A DNA stretch of 64,000 nt from Anaerolineales bacterium (GTDB lineage: Bacteria; Chloroflexota; Anaerolineae; Anaerolineales; UBA11579): contig CP075367.1 of the NCBI GenBank assembly GCA_019454165.1, forward strand, positions 891,971 to 955,970. The letters run 5' to 3'. This document shows positions 49,212 through 57,508 of this stretch, in pieces. Numbering within the stretch: the stretch's first letter is position 1; each line of letters begins with the position of its first letter. A program made the translations under genes and the position numbers. The notes under the pieces were generated by a model. It was given only the letters and a program-made list of their open reading frames with translations, did not search any database and was not told the origin of the DNA.

Positions 49212-50075
49212 ATGTCAACTCGAAAATTAAGCATCTTGTTTCTGCTCATAGCAGCCGTGGCGCTGCAAGCCTGCGCCGCCCCGGCCGATGTGGCCGGCCT
49301 CGTGGCCACCGGCATCGCCGGGACGCAGCAGGCCAGCGGCCTGCTGACCGAAGCGGCGGCGGCCAACCAGCCGACGCCGACCCACACGCCGGAAGCGGCT
49401 GCGCCCAGCCCCGAGCCGACCGCTGAGCCTACGGCTACGTCAACGGCCAGCGCGTCCGTGCCCAGCGGCGCGGTGGTGACGGTTTCACAAAACACAAACT
49501 GCCGCTCTGGCCCGGGTACGCAGTACACCTGGCGCGGCATGTTCCAGGCGGGGCAGCAGACCGAAGTGCTGAAGGTCTACAGCGGCGGCGACTATGCCGT
49601 TGTCGTTGATCCGTCTGGTGAAGGTGAGTGCTGGTTGTGGCTGGCGTATGCCAGCCCGACCAGCTTTGAAAGCTACAACCTGCCGCAGGCCACCAAGCCG
49701 CCGGTGCCGGTTGTGTTCACGCCTGGCCCCACGGCCACCCCGGTGTATATCTGGGTGGGCGACTGGAACGTGCGCGTGGAGGAGCTGGGCAGCGGGGTGA
49801 TCCGCAGCGGCAGCATCACGTTCGGGCGTTCGGGTGAGGTCATCACCGGCAGCGTGCTGCTGACGCCGGGCGGCATCCTGTATGAGCTGGCTGGCTCGAT
49901 GATGCCGGGCCACGCCAAGGTGGCGGGCGATTTTGAGCAGGGCGGCCAGACCGGTGGCTGGGCGGCTACGATGAACAGCAGCCTGACCCAATTCTCGGGC
50001 AATATCAACGGCATCATGGCGCTGTGCGGCTGGCGCTCCGGCAGCCAGGCGCCGAGCAACTGCTACGCGCCGTAA
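49212..50075 (+). CDS. SH3-like domain lipoprotein, third of three paralogs
   Basis: 287 residues. Signal ends ALQAC. VAGLVATGIAGTQQASGLLTEAAAANQ parallels the other two copies. SH3b domain (about 92-150) with TNCRSGPGTQYTWRGMF and VVVDPSGEGECWLWLAYASP. C-terminal beta domain starting WVGDWNVRVEELGSG and ending NGIMALCGWRSGSQAPSNCYAP, like copy two. It has its own terminator. Confidence 0.85.
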   Translation: MSTRKLSILFLLIAAVALQACAAPADVAGLVATGIAGTQQASGLLTEAAAANQPTPTHTPEAAAPSPEPTAEPTATSTASASVPSGAVVTVSQNTNCRSGPGTQYTWRGMFQAGQQTEVLKVYSGGDYAVVVDPSGEGECWLWLAYASPTSFESYNLPQATKPPVPVVFTPGPTATPVYIWVGDWNVRVEELGSGVIRSGSITFGRSGEVITGSVLLTPGGILYELAGSMMPGHAKVAGDFEQGGQTGGWAATMNSSLTQFSGNINGIMALCGWRSGSQAPSNCYAP

Positions 50076-50097
50076 CCTAGAATTTCTTAGATGTATA

Positions 50098-50140
50098 ACG
50101 GGCGGCCTTGTCGTGGAAACGACAAGGCCGCCCGTTTTTG
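50098..50140 (+). terminator. Rho-independent terminator with a 17-bp stem
   Basis: ACGGGCGGCCTTGTCGT, loop GGAA, its exact reverse complement, and a T-run. Confidence 0.95.
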
Positions 50141-50208
50141 TGCGCCTGTAAAAACAAGGCGGGCCTGGCACGTTTCTTGTATAGTTTTCAAGCAACTCTA
50201 AGGACTAA

Positions 50209-50949
50209 ATGGAACGTGCTATGAAAATCTCACGCAATCACGCTTTGCTTTTGATGGCCGTCGCTCTGGCGGTGGCTGCCCTGGCCTGTGTGCGCTCGGC
50301 GCCGCTAGGCTCCAATGAAGACGCCGGCCAGGCCACCGAGAAGGCGGCCGCCACGGCGGATGCCGAGATCCAGCAGACGCTGGATGCGCTGCTGGGCCAG
50401 GCTACGGTAGACAACGTGCCGACCGAGACGCCGACCCCGCTGCCAACCGCCACCACCGAGGCCACCGCCACGCTGGAAGCGGCGCAACTGACCGCCCTGG
50501 CGATGGCGCTGACGCCCAGCCCCACCGTGGCTGAGACCAGCGCGGTGACGCCGACCGCCACCAACCCGGTGGCGACCACTACGCCGCCGTGCTATGCGGC
50601 CCGCTACGTCTACGATGAGACCTATCCGGACGGCACACGAGTGGACCCCGGGCAGGCGATGGCCAAGACCTGGCGCCTGCAGAACGTGGGCACCTGTGAC
50701 TGGCGCGCCGGCCAATACGAGCTGTTCTTCGTGGGCGGCAACCGCATGAACGGCAGCTCTCCGCTGACCCTGTACCAGCCGGTGGCGGCGGGCGGCTATG
50801 CCAACTTCACCATCAACCTGGTGGCTCCGCCGACTCCGGGCACGCACCGCGGTGAATGGGTGCTGCGCTTTGACGGAACCCAGCAGGTGGGCGTTGGCCC
50901 TGACTTCAATCTGCCGATCTGGATCGAAGTGATCGTACGCGGCCAATAA
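50209..50949 (+). CDS. Lipoprotein with NBR1-like Ig domain
   Basis: 246 residues; an AAGGA site precedes the ATG at 50209, and an ATG four codons later is possible. Signal ends VAALAC. A Thr/Ala-rich linker (about 60-120) leads to a C-terminal domain with YVYDETYPDGTRVDPGQAMAKTWRLQNVGTCDWRAGQYELFFVGG and GEWVLRFDGTQQVGVGPDFNLPIWIEV. This is the NBR1 central-domain (four-Trp) fold found in many Chloroflexota exported proteins. It probably binds proteins outside the cell. It follows the SH3-like lipoprotein family. Confidence 0.82.
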   Translation: MERAMKISRNHALLLMAVALAVAALACVRSAPLGSNEDAGQATEKAAATADAEIQQTLDALLGQATVDNVPTETPTPLPTATTEATATLEAAQLTALAMALTPSPTVAETSAVTPTATNPVATTTPPCYAARYVYDETYPDGTRVDPGQAMAKTWRLQNVGTCDWRAGQYELFFVGGNRMNGSSPLTLYQPVAAGGYANFTINLVAPPTPGTHRGEWVLRFDGTQQVGVGPDFNLPIWIEVIVRGQ

Positions 50950-50976
50950 GCCGCACACTTCCACGAGCAAGCTTAA

Positions 50977-51008
50977 AGAGGGCAGTACAAGCGTACTGCC
51001 CTCTTTTT
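50977..51008 (+). terminator. Rho-independent terminator
   Basis: AGAGGGCAGTAC, loop AAGC, GTACTGCCCTCT and a T-run. Confidence 0.93.
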
Positions 51009-51018
51009 ATGCCGCGGC

Positions 51019-51053
51019 TTGCCCTGGTTTTGCTTTTACAGTAGAGTACGCCC
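51019..51053 (+). promoter_or_regulatory. Leaderless promoter of the TPR lipoprotein gene
   Basis: TTGCCC (51019-51024), 17-base spacer, TAGAGT (51042-51047), six bases, ATG. No ribosome site. Confidence 0.6.
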
Positions 51054-52235
51054 ATGCGTATTCTTGCGCTCTTTGTGCTGCTTGGCGTGCTGCTGGCTGC
51101 GTGCACCTTCCCCACGTCACCTGAGTCGGTGGCGCAGCCGGGCGGGTTGCCCGCGCTGCCTGCGGAAGACGCAGCGCCCACGCCCGCGCCGAGCTTTGAC
51201 GAACTATTGCAACTGGCGCAGGACGCCGCCAACCGCGCCGAGTGGGGTGAGGCGATCCGCTATTTGGATGCGGCCCTGGCCGAGCGCCCCGACAGCGTGC
51301 AGGCCTATTGGCAGCGCGGCCTGGCGCAGCACGCAGCCGGGAACCTGGATGCGGCGCTGGCCGATCTTGACCAGGCGATCGCCCTGGACCCGGAGCGCGC
51401 CTCAAGTTACCAGAGCCGCGGCCTGCTGCAGGCTGCACGCGGCGACAGCGGCGCGGCGTTGGCTGACCTGACGCGAGCGATCGAGCTGCTGCCGAGCTTT
51501 GCGCAGGCGTACCGCAACCGGGCTGAGCTACAGCGCAGCCTGGGCGACTACACCGCAGCCAGTTTTGACCTGCAGGTCTACCTGAGCCTGCTGCCGGACA
51601 CGCCGGAAGCAGGCGCGCTGCAAGCCGAGATCGCCGCCTGGCAGCAGGAGGCGCTGGCGCAGGCGGGCGAAGCCGGCCTGCTGTTCAGCGATGATTTCTC
51701 CAACCCGGCCAGTGGCTGGTACAGCCACGGCGGGCCGGATACCTCGGGCAGCTATTGGGAGGGCGGCTACCTGCTGGCGCAGAGCGAGCCGAACTCCGTG
51801 GTGTGGGCGCTGCCCGGGCGGATCGTGACCGATACGGTGGTGCAGGCCACGGCCACCAAGCTGGGCGGGGATGACAATAACTTCTTCGGCCTGCTGTGCC
51901 GCGTGCAGGGCACCGGGCAGACGGGCGATTTTTACGCCTTCCTGATCAGTAGTGACGGCTATTTTGGCATCACCAAGAAGAGCGGCGATACCCTGGCCCT
52001 GATCGGCCAGGAGATGATGCTGCGCCATTCCGCCATCCGCCTGGGTGGGGAGCCGAACGTGCTGACGGCGGTGTGCGCCGGCAGCCGGCTGGCCCTGTAT
52101 GTGAACGGCGAATTCGTGGTGGAAACCACGGATGAGCAGTACGGCTACGGGCAGGCAGGCCTGATCGTCGGGGCTTTTGAGGTGGGCGGAACGCAGATCC
52201 TGTTCGATGACTTTACTGTGAGGGCTGAGCCCTAG
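51054..52235 (+). CDS. TPR-repeat lipoprotein with C-terminal lectin-like beta domain
   Basis: 393 residues. Signal MRILALFVLLGVLLAAC. Tetratricopeptide repeats fill about 45-200 (WGEAIRYLDAALAERPDSVQAYWQRGL, NLDAALADLDQAIALDPERASSY). The C-terminal 180 residues (FSDDFSNPASGWYSHGGPD ... NGEFVVETTDEQYGYGQAGLIVGAFEVGGTQILFDDFTV) have the laminin-G/concanavalin-like jelly-roll pattern. A surface protein-binding and possibly glycan-binding role is inferred. Confidence 0.85.
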   Translation: MRILALFVLLGVLLAACTFPTSPESVAQPGGLPALPAEDAAPTPAPSFDELLQLAQDAANRAEWGEAIRYLDAALAERPDSVQAYWQRGLAQHAAGNLDAALADLDQAIALDPERASSYQSRGLLQAARGDSGAALADLTRAIELLPSFAQAYRNRAELQRSLGDYTAASFDLQVYLSLLPDTPEAGALQAEIAAWQQEALAQAGEAGLLFSDDFSNPASGWYSHGGPDTSGSYWEGGYLLAQSEPNSVVWALPGRIVTDTVVQATATKLGGDDNNFFGLLCRVQGTGQTGDFYAFLISSDGYFGITKKSGDTLALIGQEMMLRHSAIRLGGEPNVLTAVCAGSRLALYVNGEFVVETTDEQYGYGQAGLIVGAFEVGGTQILFDDFTVRAEP

Positions 52236-52241
52236 AGAGAT

Positions 52242-52271
52242 AAAAAAAGCCCCGCCGGAGCGGGGCTTTTG
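52242..52271. terminator. Bidirectional rho-independent terminator
   Basis: A-run, GCCCCGC/GCGGGGC stem with loop CGGA and T-run between the TPR lipoprotein gene and the convergent cold-shock gene. Confidence 0.92.
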
Positions 52272-52277
52272 CGTTGT

Positions 52278-52490
52278 CTAGTCTACTACTACAACGTCTT
52301 GCGCCTGGGGGCCTTTGTCGCTGTCGCCAACAACAAATTCCACGCGCTGGCCTTCTTTCAGGGTGCGGAAGCCATCAGCCATGATGGCGCTGAAGTGGAC
52401 AAAAATGTCCCCGCCCGAGTCGCGCTCGAGAAAGCCGTATCCTTTCGCGCTATTGAACCACTTGACCGTCCCCTTTTCCTTCTCTGCCAT
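52278..52490 (-). CDS. Cold-shock protein (CspA family)
   Basis: 70 residues. [30 protein letters not shown] carries RNP1 (KGYGFL) and RNP2 (DIFVHF). Binds single-stranded RNA/DNA. It has a 5' leader of about 92 bases, as does the second copy at 57.5 kb. Confidence 0.96.
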   Translation of the reverse strand: MAEKEKGTVKWFNSAKGYGFLERDSGGDIFVHFSAIMADGFRTLKEGQRVEFVVGDSDKGPQAQDVVVVD

Positions 52491-52588
52491 GCTAAAAAAT
52501 CTCCTCTCCGATGTTGAAGCGGGGCCAGGCTCACTATCCCAGCCGTGCAGGCCCAGGACAATCTCAATTTGCGAAATTGTTTGGCTGG

Positions 52589-52616
52589 ATTGTACTTACG
52601 CCCTAAATCGTGTCAA
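52589..52616 (-). promoter_or_regulatory. Promoter of the first cold-shock gene
   Basis: Minus strand TTGACA (52616-52611), 16-base spacer, TACAAT (52594-52589). A CAATTT-GCG-AAATTG inverted repeat (52565-52579) lies just inside the transcript. Confidence 0.85.
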
Positions 52617-52695
52617 GCACGGTTGCACATTCATTACAGACGGTAAAAATGTCTAGGTGAGGTAGACTTACGCCCCCTGTGAGGGATACAAAAAT

Positions 52696-54360
52696 ATGGC
52701 TTCGTTCCTGCGTAGATTCTATGTTCCCCTTTTGGTTCAGATCACTTTGCCGTATTTGCTGTTGGCGCTGGCCGTATCTGCGGGAGCGATCTACATCATC
52801 ACCAACCTGATCCTGGAATCGGTCGAGGAGCGCTTCACCAACCAACTGATCGCCAGTGCGGTGCAGGTGCAGGAAAGCCTGGTGCGCAAAGAGGATGACC
52901 TGCTGATCGACCTGCGCCTGCTGAGCAATATTCAGGGGGTAGCCGAGGCGGTGCGGGCAAGCGATGTGGAGGCCTTGCAGCTGCTGTTGCTGCCAGTGGC
53001 GCTCAACGATGGGGTGGAGTACCTGACGGTGGTCTCGCCACGGGGCCAGGTGCTGCTGAGCGCAGGGCTGGTGCCGGGCGGCTATGCCGCCTTGGAGGCG
53101 CCGGCGCAGCTGGCACGCCAGCCGCTGGTGGGCAATGTGCTGGCCGAGGTGGTGGACGCCCGCGGCGACAAGTTCACGGCTGTGCTGGAGTACCCCAGCG
53201 GGCCGGTGCTTACCCTGAGCGGCCCGATCAGCCAGGGGGGCGAGGTGGCCGGGGTGCTGCTGGTAGGGCAAAGCGTGGAGAGCCTAGCGGCCTCGCAGCG
53301 TGAGGAGAGCCTGGCGCAAGTCAGCTTCTATGCTGCGGACGGGCAGGTGCTGGCCAGCACATTGAGCCAGCCGCGCCCGCTGACCAGCGTGCAGGCGAGC
53401 GTGATCTTCAGCAGCCAGGAGACCGGCAGCCTGATCCTGCCGCTGCAGGACGGCAGCGTGAGCTACAACGAGATCCACACCGTGTGGACAGTGCGCGGCA
53501 ACCAGGCTGAGGGCATTTTGGGCGTTTCGCTGGCCACCAGCTTTCTGGTGCAGGCTACGCAGTTCACGCGCACGAATGCGTTGCTGCTCACCTCCGCCTC
53601 GGCGGCGCTGGTGATGCTGGTGGGCTTGTGGGTGGCGGGGCGCATCACGCTGCCGATCAGCCGGCTGAAGTCAGCCGCCTTGCTGGCGGCGGCCGGCAAC
53701 CTGCAGGTGAATGTGCCGGCCCAGAGCCAGGATGAGATCGGCGTGCTGGCCGATTCGTTCAATCATATGCTGGGCAGCCTGAACGAATCGAAGCAGGAGC
53801 TGCTGGACGCCTACGAGGCGACGATCGAGGGCTGGGCGCGGGCGACGGACCTGCGTGACCACGAGACCGAGGGCCACAGCCGCCGGGTGGCGGAGCTGAC
53901 GGTGGCGCTGGCGCGTACGATGGGGATGGGCGAAGACGCCCTGGTGGACATACGGCGCGGGGCGCTGCTGCACGATATTGGCAAGATCGCTTTGCCGGAC
54001 TCGATATTGTTGAAGCCCGGCCCGCTGACGGCGGAGGAGATCGCCGTGATGCGCAAGCATCCGGAGCATGCGCGCGGCTTCATCGAGCAGATCGGCTTCC
54101 TCAAGCCGGCGCTCGCGATCCCGTACAGCCATCACGAGCGCTGGGATGGCACGGGCTATCCGTTGGGGATGAAAGGCGAGCAGATCCCGCTGGAGGCGCG
54201 TATCTTTGCGGTGATCGACGTGTGGGATGCGTTGACCTCTGACCGGCCGTATCGCAAGGCGATGGAGCCGGGCGAGGCGATGGCTTACATTGTGGAGCAG
54301 TCAGGCAAGCACTTTGACCCGCGGGTTGTGGCCGCGTTCCACAAACTGATGAGCCGTTAG
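52696..54360 (+). CDS. Membrane HD-GYP cyclic-di-GMP phosphodiesterase with Cache-like sensor and HAMP
   Basis: 554 residues. Membrane segment (about 12-38), extracellular Cache-like sensor (about 40-280), second segment (about 290-312), HAMP (about 313-365), then an HD-GYP domain with DHETEGHSRRVAEL, GALLHDIGKIALPDSIL and HHERWDGTGYP. HD-GYP domains hydrolyse c-di-GMP. The sensor suggests control by a small extracellular ligand. It is divergent from the cold-shock gene and overlaps the next gene's end by 4 bases, convergently. Confidence 0.94.
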   Translation: MASFLRRFYVPLLVQITLPYLLLALAVSAGAIYIITNLILESVEERFTNQLIASAVQVQESLVRKEDDLLIDLRLLSNIQGVAEAVRASDVEALQLLLLPVALNDGVEYLTVVSPRGQVLLSAGLVPGGYAALEAPAQLARQPLVGNVLAEVVDARGDKFTAVLEYPSGPVLTLSGPISQGGEVAGVLLVGQSVESLAASQREESLAQVSFYAADGQVLASTLSQPRPLTSVQASVIFSSQETGSLILPLQDGSVSYNEIHTVWTVRGNQAEGILGVSLATSFLVQATQFTRTNALLLTSASAALVMLVGLWVAGRITLPISRLKSAALLAAAGNLQVNVPAQSQDEIGVLADSFNHMLGSLNESKQELLDAYEATIEGWARATDLRDHETEGHSRRVAELTVALARTMGMGEDALVDIRRGALLHDIGKIALPDSILLKPGPLTAEEIAVMRKHPEHARGFIEQIGFLKPALAIPYSHHERWDGTGYPLGMKGEQIPLEARIFAVIDVWDALTSDRPYRKAMEPGEAMAYIVEQSGKHFDPRVVAAFHKLMSR

Positions 54361-54992
54361 CGGCAAAAGATCGAGATCAGCGTACAGACAGCAGTGGGGA
54401 CAATAGGAATTGTAGTGGGCACAATGCTGACCACAGTCGGCACTACATTTACCACGGTAGGCACAACATTCACTACGGTCGGCACCACGTTGACCACGGT
54501 GGGGACTACATTTACCACGGTTGGCACGATGTTCACCACAGTCGGGACTACGTTGACCAGGGTGGGCACGATGTTGACCAGAGTAGGCACAACCACGATG
54601 GTCGTGGGCACCAGGCCTGGCAGGGTGGGTATTAAGGCGTTGCTGGTTGGCGTGTTGGGTTGAGGCGTGTAGGTCGGCTCGCCCGGGCGCAGTGTGGGTG
54701 AGGGGGTTGGAGTAAGCGAGGGCGTAGGGGTGGCCTGGCTGGTTTCAGTGCTTATGAATGTCTGGCCGGCCTGATCTTGCAAGACCTGGTCAAGCAATTG
54801 CGGGTCAACGGCGGGGAAGACCATATCGGCCGGGTCCTGGCCGTAGTTGGCGAAACGTGAAGAGCGCAAGATGATCGGCGCGAACTGGTCAACATCCAGC
54901 TTGCTGGCGTTGGCGATACTGAAATTCACCCATAGGGAGAAGAACAGAACGACAGGAACCAGCCATCGCAGGCGAAGCTCTATTTGTTTCAT
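54357..54992 (-). CDS. Membrane-anchored protein with VPTVVNV heptad repeat
   Basis: 211 residues. N-terminal membrane segment (about 10-28); a central part with Pro/Thr linker; residues about 120-203 consist of about a dozen seven-residue units of the form VPTVVNV, encoded by 21-base repeats. It ends CTLISIFCR with two Cys. The regular Val-Pro-Thr spacing suggests an extended or beta-stacked fibre outside the cell. It is the third gene of an operon with an ECF sigma factor and a DUF5667 protein, which suggests it is a target or sensor of that system. Confidence 0.7.
   Translation of the reverse strand: MKQIELRLRWLVPVVLFFSLWVNFSIANASKLDVDQFAPIILRSSRFANYGQDPADMVFPAVDPQLLDQVLQDQAGQTFISTETSQATPTPSLTPTPSPTLRPGEPTYTPQPNTPTSNALIPTLPGLVPTTIVVVPTLVNIVPTLVNVVPTVVNIVPTVVNVVPTVVNVVPTVVNVVPTVVNVVPTVVSIVPTTIPIVPTAVCTLISIFCR
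54400..54610. repeat. 21-base tandem repeat (coding)
   Basis: About ten imperfect 21-base units, each encoding VPTVVNV on the minus strand (plus strand GTTGACCACGGT-like core). Codons differ between units while the protein is kept, showing selection on the peptide. Confidence 0.85.
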
Positions 54993-54998
54993 GGAAGG

Positions 54999-55898
54999 TT
55001 ATTTGCCCAGGCTGAAGAGATTGCGAGCGTTGTCGATCACATCTTCGAGCTGCTCGATAATAGTGCCTTTGCCTACTTCGATCGAGACGCCGGTTTCATC
55101 CACGCCAACCGAGATCACCGGTTGATCAGGTTTGACGACCGGGACGGACAGCGTGGGGATGGCGACCGTAGGGATGGTGGGCACGACGAGCTGAATCTGC
55201 TCCACGGCGGTCGAGACCGGCACCTGTATCGGGTTGGCGGTGATGAGCACATCCAGCGTGGGCAGGATGGCGAAGACTTCGTCTACCGTGGTGCCGGCAT
55301 CTTCGAGTACAGCTTGCACGAGGTCACGCTGGCCGTGCAGGATCTCCTGGGCGGAAAGGGCGCGGTCTGGCAGGGCTTCGAGGTCAGTGCGGAGCACATC
55401 GAGCGCGGCGGCATAGGCGCTCAGGGCGGCGGGCACGCGGGCGGCATCGCCGTCGAGGGCGAGCAGCTCTTCGAGGCGGCGCTGGGCAATGTGCAGGTCT
55501 GCCTCGACCGGGTTGGAGTGCAGGCTGCGCCAGACCTGCTCGCTATAGAGTTTGAGGGGGTGGAGGGTCTCACCCGGCAGGGCGCTTTGCGCCATGGCGG
55601 TGGTGGCCGTGGTCAGGGTCAATACGACGGCGGCGAGGCCGGCGGCGAGTTTGAAGAGGGGGCTGCGCCCGCCGCGACGACGGGAAGCCGCCATGGCGGC
55701 TTCCAGGTTGGCGCGGCCGCGCGCTTTGAAGGCGGCAGCCGGCAAGGCAGCGCCGGCCTGTTTGAGGTGCACGGAGGCCGTCAGCAGGGGCTGTAGTTCG
55801 AGGCGGTGCTCAGGGTACTGAGCCAGGGCCTCATCGATACTTTTGCCCTGCTGCACCAGTGCGATGGCGCCTTCCAGGGCGGTTTCCAGGTCTGCCAC
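54999..55898 (-). CDS. DUF5667 protein, probable anti-sigma or envelope-sensing partner
   Basis: 299 residues from a GTG that overlaps the sigma factor stop codon (TAGTG). Cytoplasmic helical N-terminus (about 1-75; LEGAIALVQQGKSIDEALAQYPEHRLELQPLL) and one membrane segment (about 82-103). Outside is a DUF5667 domain (QSALPGETLHPLKLYSEQVWRSL, about 105-200) and a Val/Pro-rich C-terminal region. DUF5667 genes commonly follow ECF sigma genes in Chloroflexota and Actinomycetota; the anti-sigma role is inferred. Confidence 0.8.
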   Translation of the reverse strand: MADLETALEGAIALVQQGKSIDEALAQYPEHRLELQPLLTASVHLKQAGAALPAAAFKARGRANLEAAMAASRRRGGRSPLFKLAAGLAAVVLTLTTATTAMAQSALPGETLHPLKLYSEQVWRSLHSNPVEADLHIAQRRLEELLALDGDAARVPAALSAYAAALDVLRTDLEALPDRALSAQEILHGQRDLVQAVLEDAGTTVDEVFAILPTLDVLITANPIQVPVSTAVEQIQLVVPTIPTVAIPTLSVPVVKPDQPVISVGVDETGVSIEVGKGTIIEQLEDVIDNARNLFSLGK

Positions 55899-56491
55899 TA
55901 TATCTCCATCAGTTTGGCCAGCGTTTGCAGCCCGCGCATCTGCAAAGCGCGTACGGCCCCCTGACGTTTGCCTAAAACTTTCGCTACTTCTTCTGTGTCA
56001 AGACCATGAACGAGCTTGAGGGTCAAAACGTTACGCTGGTCCTCGGTCAGGTGGTGCATAAGCTTAAGGATCTTCTCAGCTTCCAGCTTGAGGGCCACTC
56101 CCTCTGAAACGGAGTGGGTGTTGTTATCGGTGGTGTTGATTGCCGCTTCGAGCGGGGCCACCTCTTTGCGGGTGCGGTAATGGTCGATAACCGCATTGCG
56201 GGCAATGCGGAACAGCCAGGCTCGGAAGGGCAGGCCGCGCTGCTGGTACTTGCCCAGCTTCTCCCAGGCACGCAAGAAGACCCCCGAGGTGATGTCTTCA
56301 GCCGTTTGCTGGTCTTCGACGCGGATGTAGATGAAGCGGAAGATACTTTCAACATAGGTATCATACAAAACGGCGAATGCTTGCTCGCCGCCGTTGATCG
56401 CTTCGCTAACTATCTGGTCTTCGCGAAGAAGTTGCTTAGTATTTGGCAATCTGCCTTTCCGTTCTCCGTGAAAGTATATCGTACGCGTCAC
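55898..56491 (-). CDS. ECF-type RNA polymerase sigma factor
   Basis: 197 residues if begun at the GTG at 56491; a TTG at 56449 behind GGAAAGG is an alternative, and a TATACT box lies between the two. Region 2: AFAVLYDTYVESIFRFIYIRVEDQQTAEDITSGVFLRAWEKL and FRAWLFRIARNAVIDHYR. Region 4: HHLTEDQRNVLTLKLVHGLDTEEVAKVLGKRQGAVRALQMRGLQTL. It transcribes a small regulon under control of the DUF5667 protein, with which it is translationally coupled. Confidence 0.92.
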   Translation of the reverse strand: MTRTIYFHGERKGRLPNTKQLLREDQIVSEAINGGEQAFAVLYDTYVESIFRFIYIRVEDQQTAEDITSGVFLRAWEKLGKYQQRGLPFRAWLFRIARNAVIDHYRTRKEVAPLEAAINTTDNNTHSVSEGVALKLEAEKILKLMHHLTEDQRNVLTLKLVHGLDTEEVAKVLGKRQGAVRALQMRGLQTLAKLMEI

Positions 56492-56558
56492 GGCGCAGTG
56501 TCAGCGTAATATTAATTTTGGCGGCTCGTTGTCCCGGGCAGTAACCCAGGAGGCGAGT

Positions 56559-56771
56559 ATGAAGATACCCGCAATGCGTTTGTTTAGCTTGTGTACATTG
56601 GTACTGCTGCTGGCCAGCCTGCTGCTGGTGGGCTGCCAGGGCCAGCTGGGGGTCGACCTTTCGTTTGGCGATGGGCAGAACGGCGGCGGCAACGCCGGCG
56701 AGCTGCTGAGCAGCCCGGTGGTTCTGCTGATCCTTGTGCTTGTGCTGGTCGTGGCGCTGAGTAGGCGGTGA
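56559..56771 (+). CDS. Small lipoprotein with C-terminal membrane segment
   Basis: 70 residues from the ATG at 56559 (AGGAGGCG site). Signal LCTLVLLLASLLLVGC; a short Gly/Asn-rich middle QLGVDLSFGDGQNGGGNAG; a C-terminal hydrophobic stretch SPVVLLILVLVLVVALSRR. It would be anchored at both ends. Unknown function. Followed by a 31-residue protein. Confidence 0.7.
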   Translation: MKIPAMRLFSLCTLVLLLASLLLVGCQGQLGVDLSFGDGQNGGGNAGELLSSPVVLLILVLVLVVALSRR

Positions 56772-56774
56772 CAC

Positions 56775-56870
56775 ATGGCTAGCGAGATCCCGCAGGCGGC
56801 GCTGTTCTTGCTGGTGCTGGCGATCGCCATTGGCGCGGGCGTTACGATCCTGACCCGGCCGCGCGCCTAG
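56775..56870 (+). CDS. 31-residue single-pass membrane protein
   Basis: MASEIPQAALFLLVLAIAIG is followed by a short basic end. It starts 3 bases after the preceding stop and lies behind AGGCGGTGA. The last 4 bases overlap the convergent response regulator gene. It was found by reading the gap; expression is unproven. Confidence 0.5.
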   Translation: MASEIPQAALFLLVLAIAIGAGVTILTRPRA

Positions 56871-57238
56871 CTAACGTAGTTGAGCTGGGCGTCGACTGCT
56901 TCCATGAAGCTGCTGACGCGGTAAGGCTTGTGGAGCAGGCCGCTGAAGCCGTTCTCGCCCAGGCTGGGCTGTAGCGCGGCGGCCGGGGTGGCCGTGCAGG
57001 CCAGCACGGGCGTGCGCTCGAGGCCGGCCACGGCGCGCAGGCGGGTGAGGAAGCTGTGGGCGTCGATATCCGGCAGCCAGTAGTCGTACACGATGAGGTC
57101 TGGCCGGTGCTGGATGGCGAGGCTTAGCCCTTCTTCCCCAGTGGGCGCGACGTAGACTTCGTGACCGTAGCGGCGCAATATCTGAGCGGCCAGCTCGGCG
57201 CTATCTGGCATATCCTCTATGACTAGGATCTTGGGCAT
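56867..57238 (-). CDS. Single-domain response regulator
   Basis: 123 residues. KILVIEDMPDSAELAAQIL with the acidic pair, phospho-acceptor Asp52 in LIVYDYWLPD, Thr in CTATP, and Lys in LLHKPYR. No output domain, so it acts by protein contact or in a phosphorelay. No kinase gene is adjacent. Confidence 0.92.
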   Translation of the reverse strand: MPKILVIEDMPDSAELAAQILRRYGHEVYVAPTGEEGLSLAIQHRPDLIVYDYWLPDIDAHSFLTRLRAVAGLERTPVLACTATPAAALQPSLGENGFSGLLHKPYRVSSFMEAVDAQLNYVS

Positions 57239-57379
57239 GTTCTTTGAACTATCCGACCTTGGTGAACCTGAGCTTTGCTGCTTATCCTAGCACGCGAGGT
57301 TTAGCGAGACCCCTAACAGTTTTGTCAGAGTCGTGGCGATGGCGGGATGTTTTCCCCTGTATTTCGAAAGGTCAGATGA

Positions 57380-57408
57380 TTGACAGCCAATTTCGGCTCA
57401 TGTAGAAT
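57380..57408 (+). promoter_or_regulatory. Promoter of the second cold-shock gene
   Basis: TTGACA (57380-57385), 17-base spacer, TAGAAT (57403-57408), giving a leader of about 93 bases before the AAGGAGG site and ATG at 57509. A long structured leader is usual for csp genes. Confidence 0.85.
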
Positions 57409-57508
57409 TTCGGCTAGTGCTAGCAGCTGTCAAAGCAGTTGGGCGTACCACTGATAGACGAACCATCGTCGGACCTTCTAGCAACTTTGAGAAAGGAGGC
57501 TCCGGATC

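Noticed and set aside
54400..54610. Tandem 21-base repeats as a possible CRISPR array
   Set aside because: No unique spacers; units are contiguous and coding.
54394..54663. Plus-strand ORF with GTTFTTV repeats
   Set aside because: It is the complement of the VPTVVNV repeat gene; the minus strand has the membrane segment, operon context and ribosome site.
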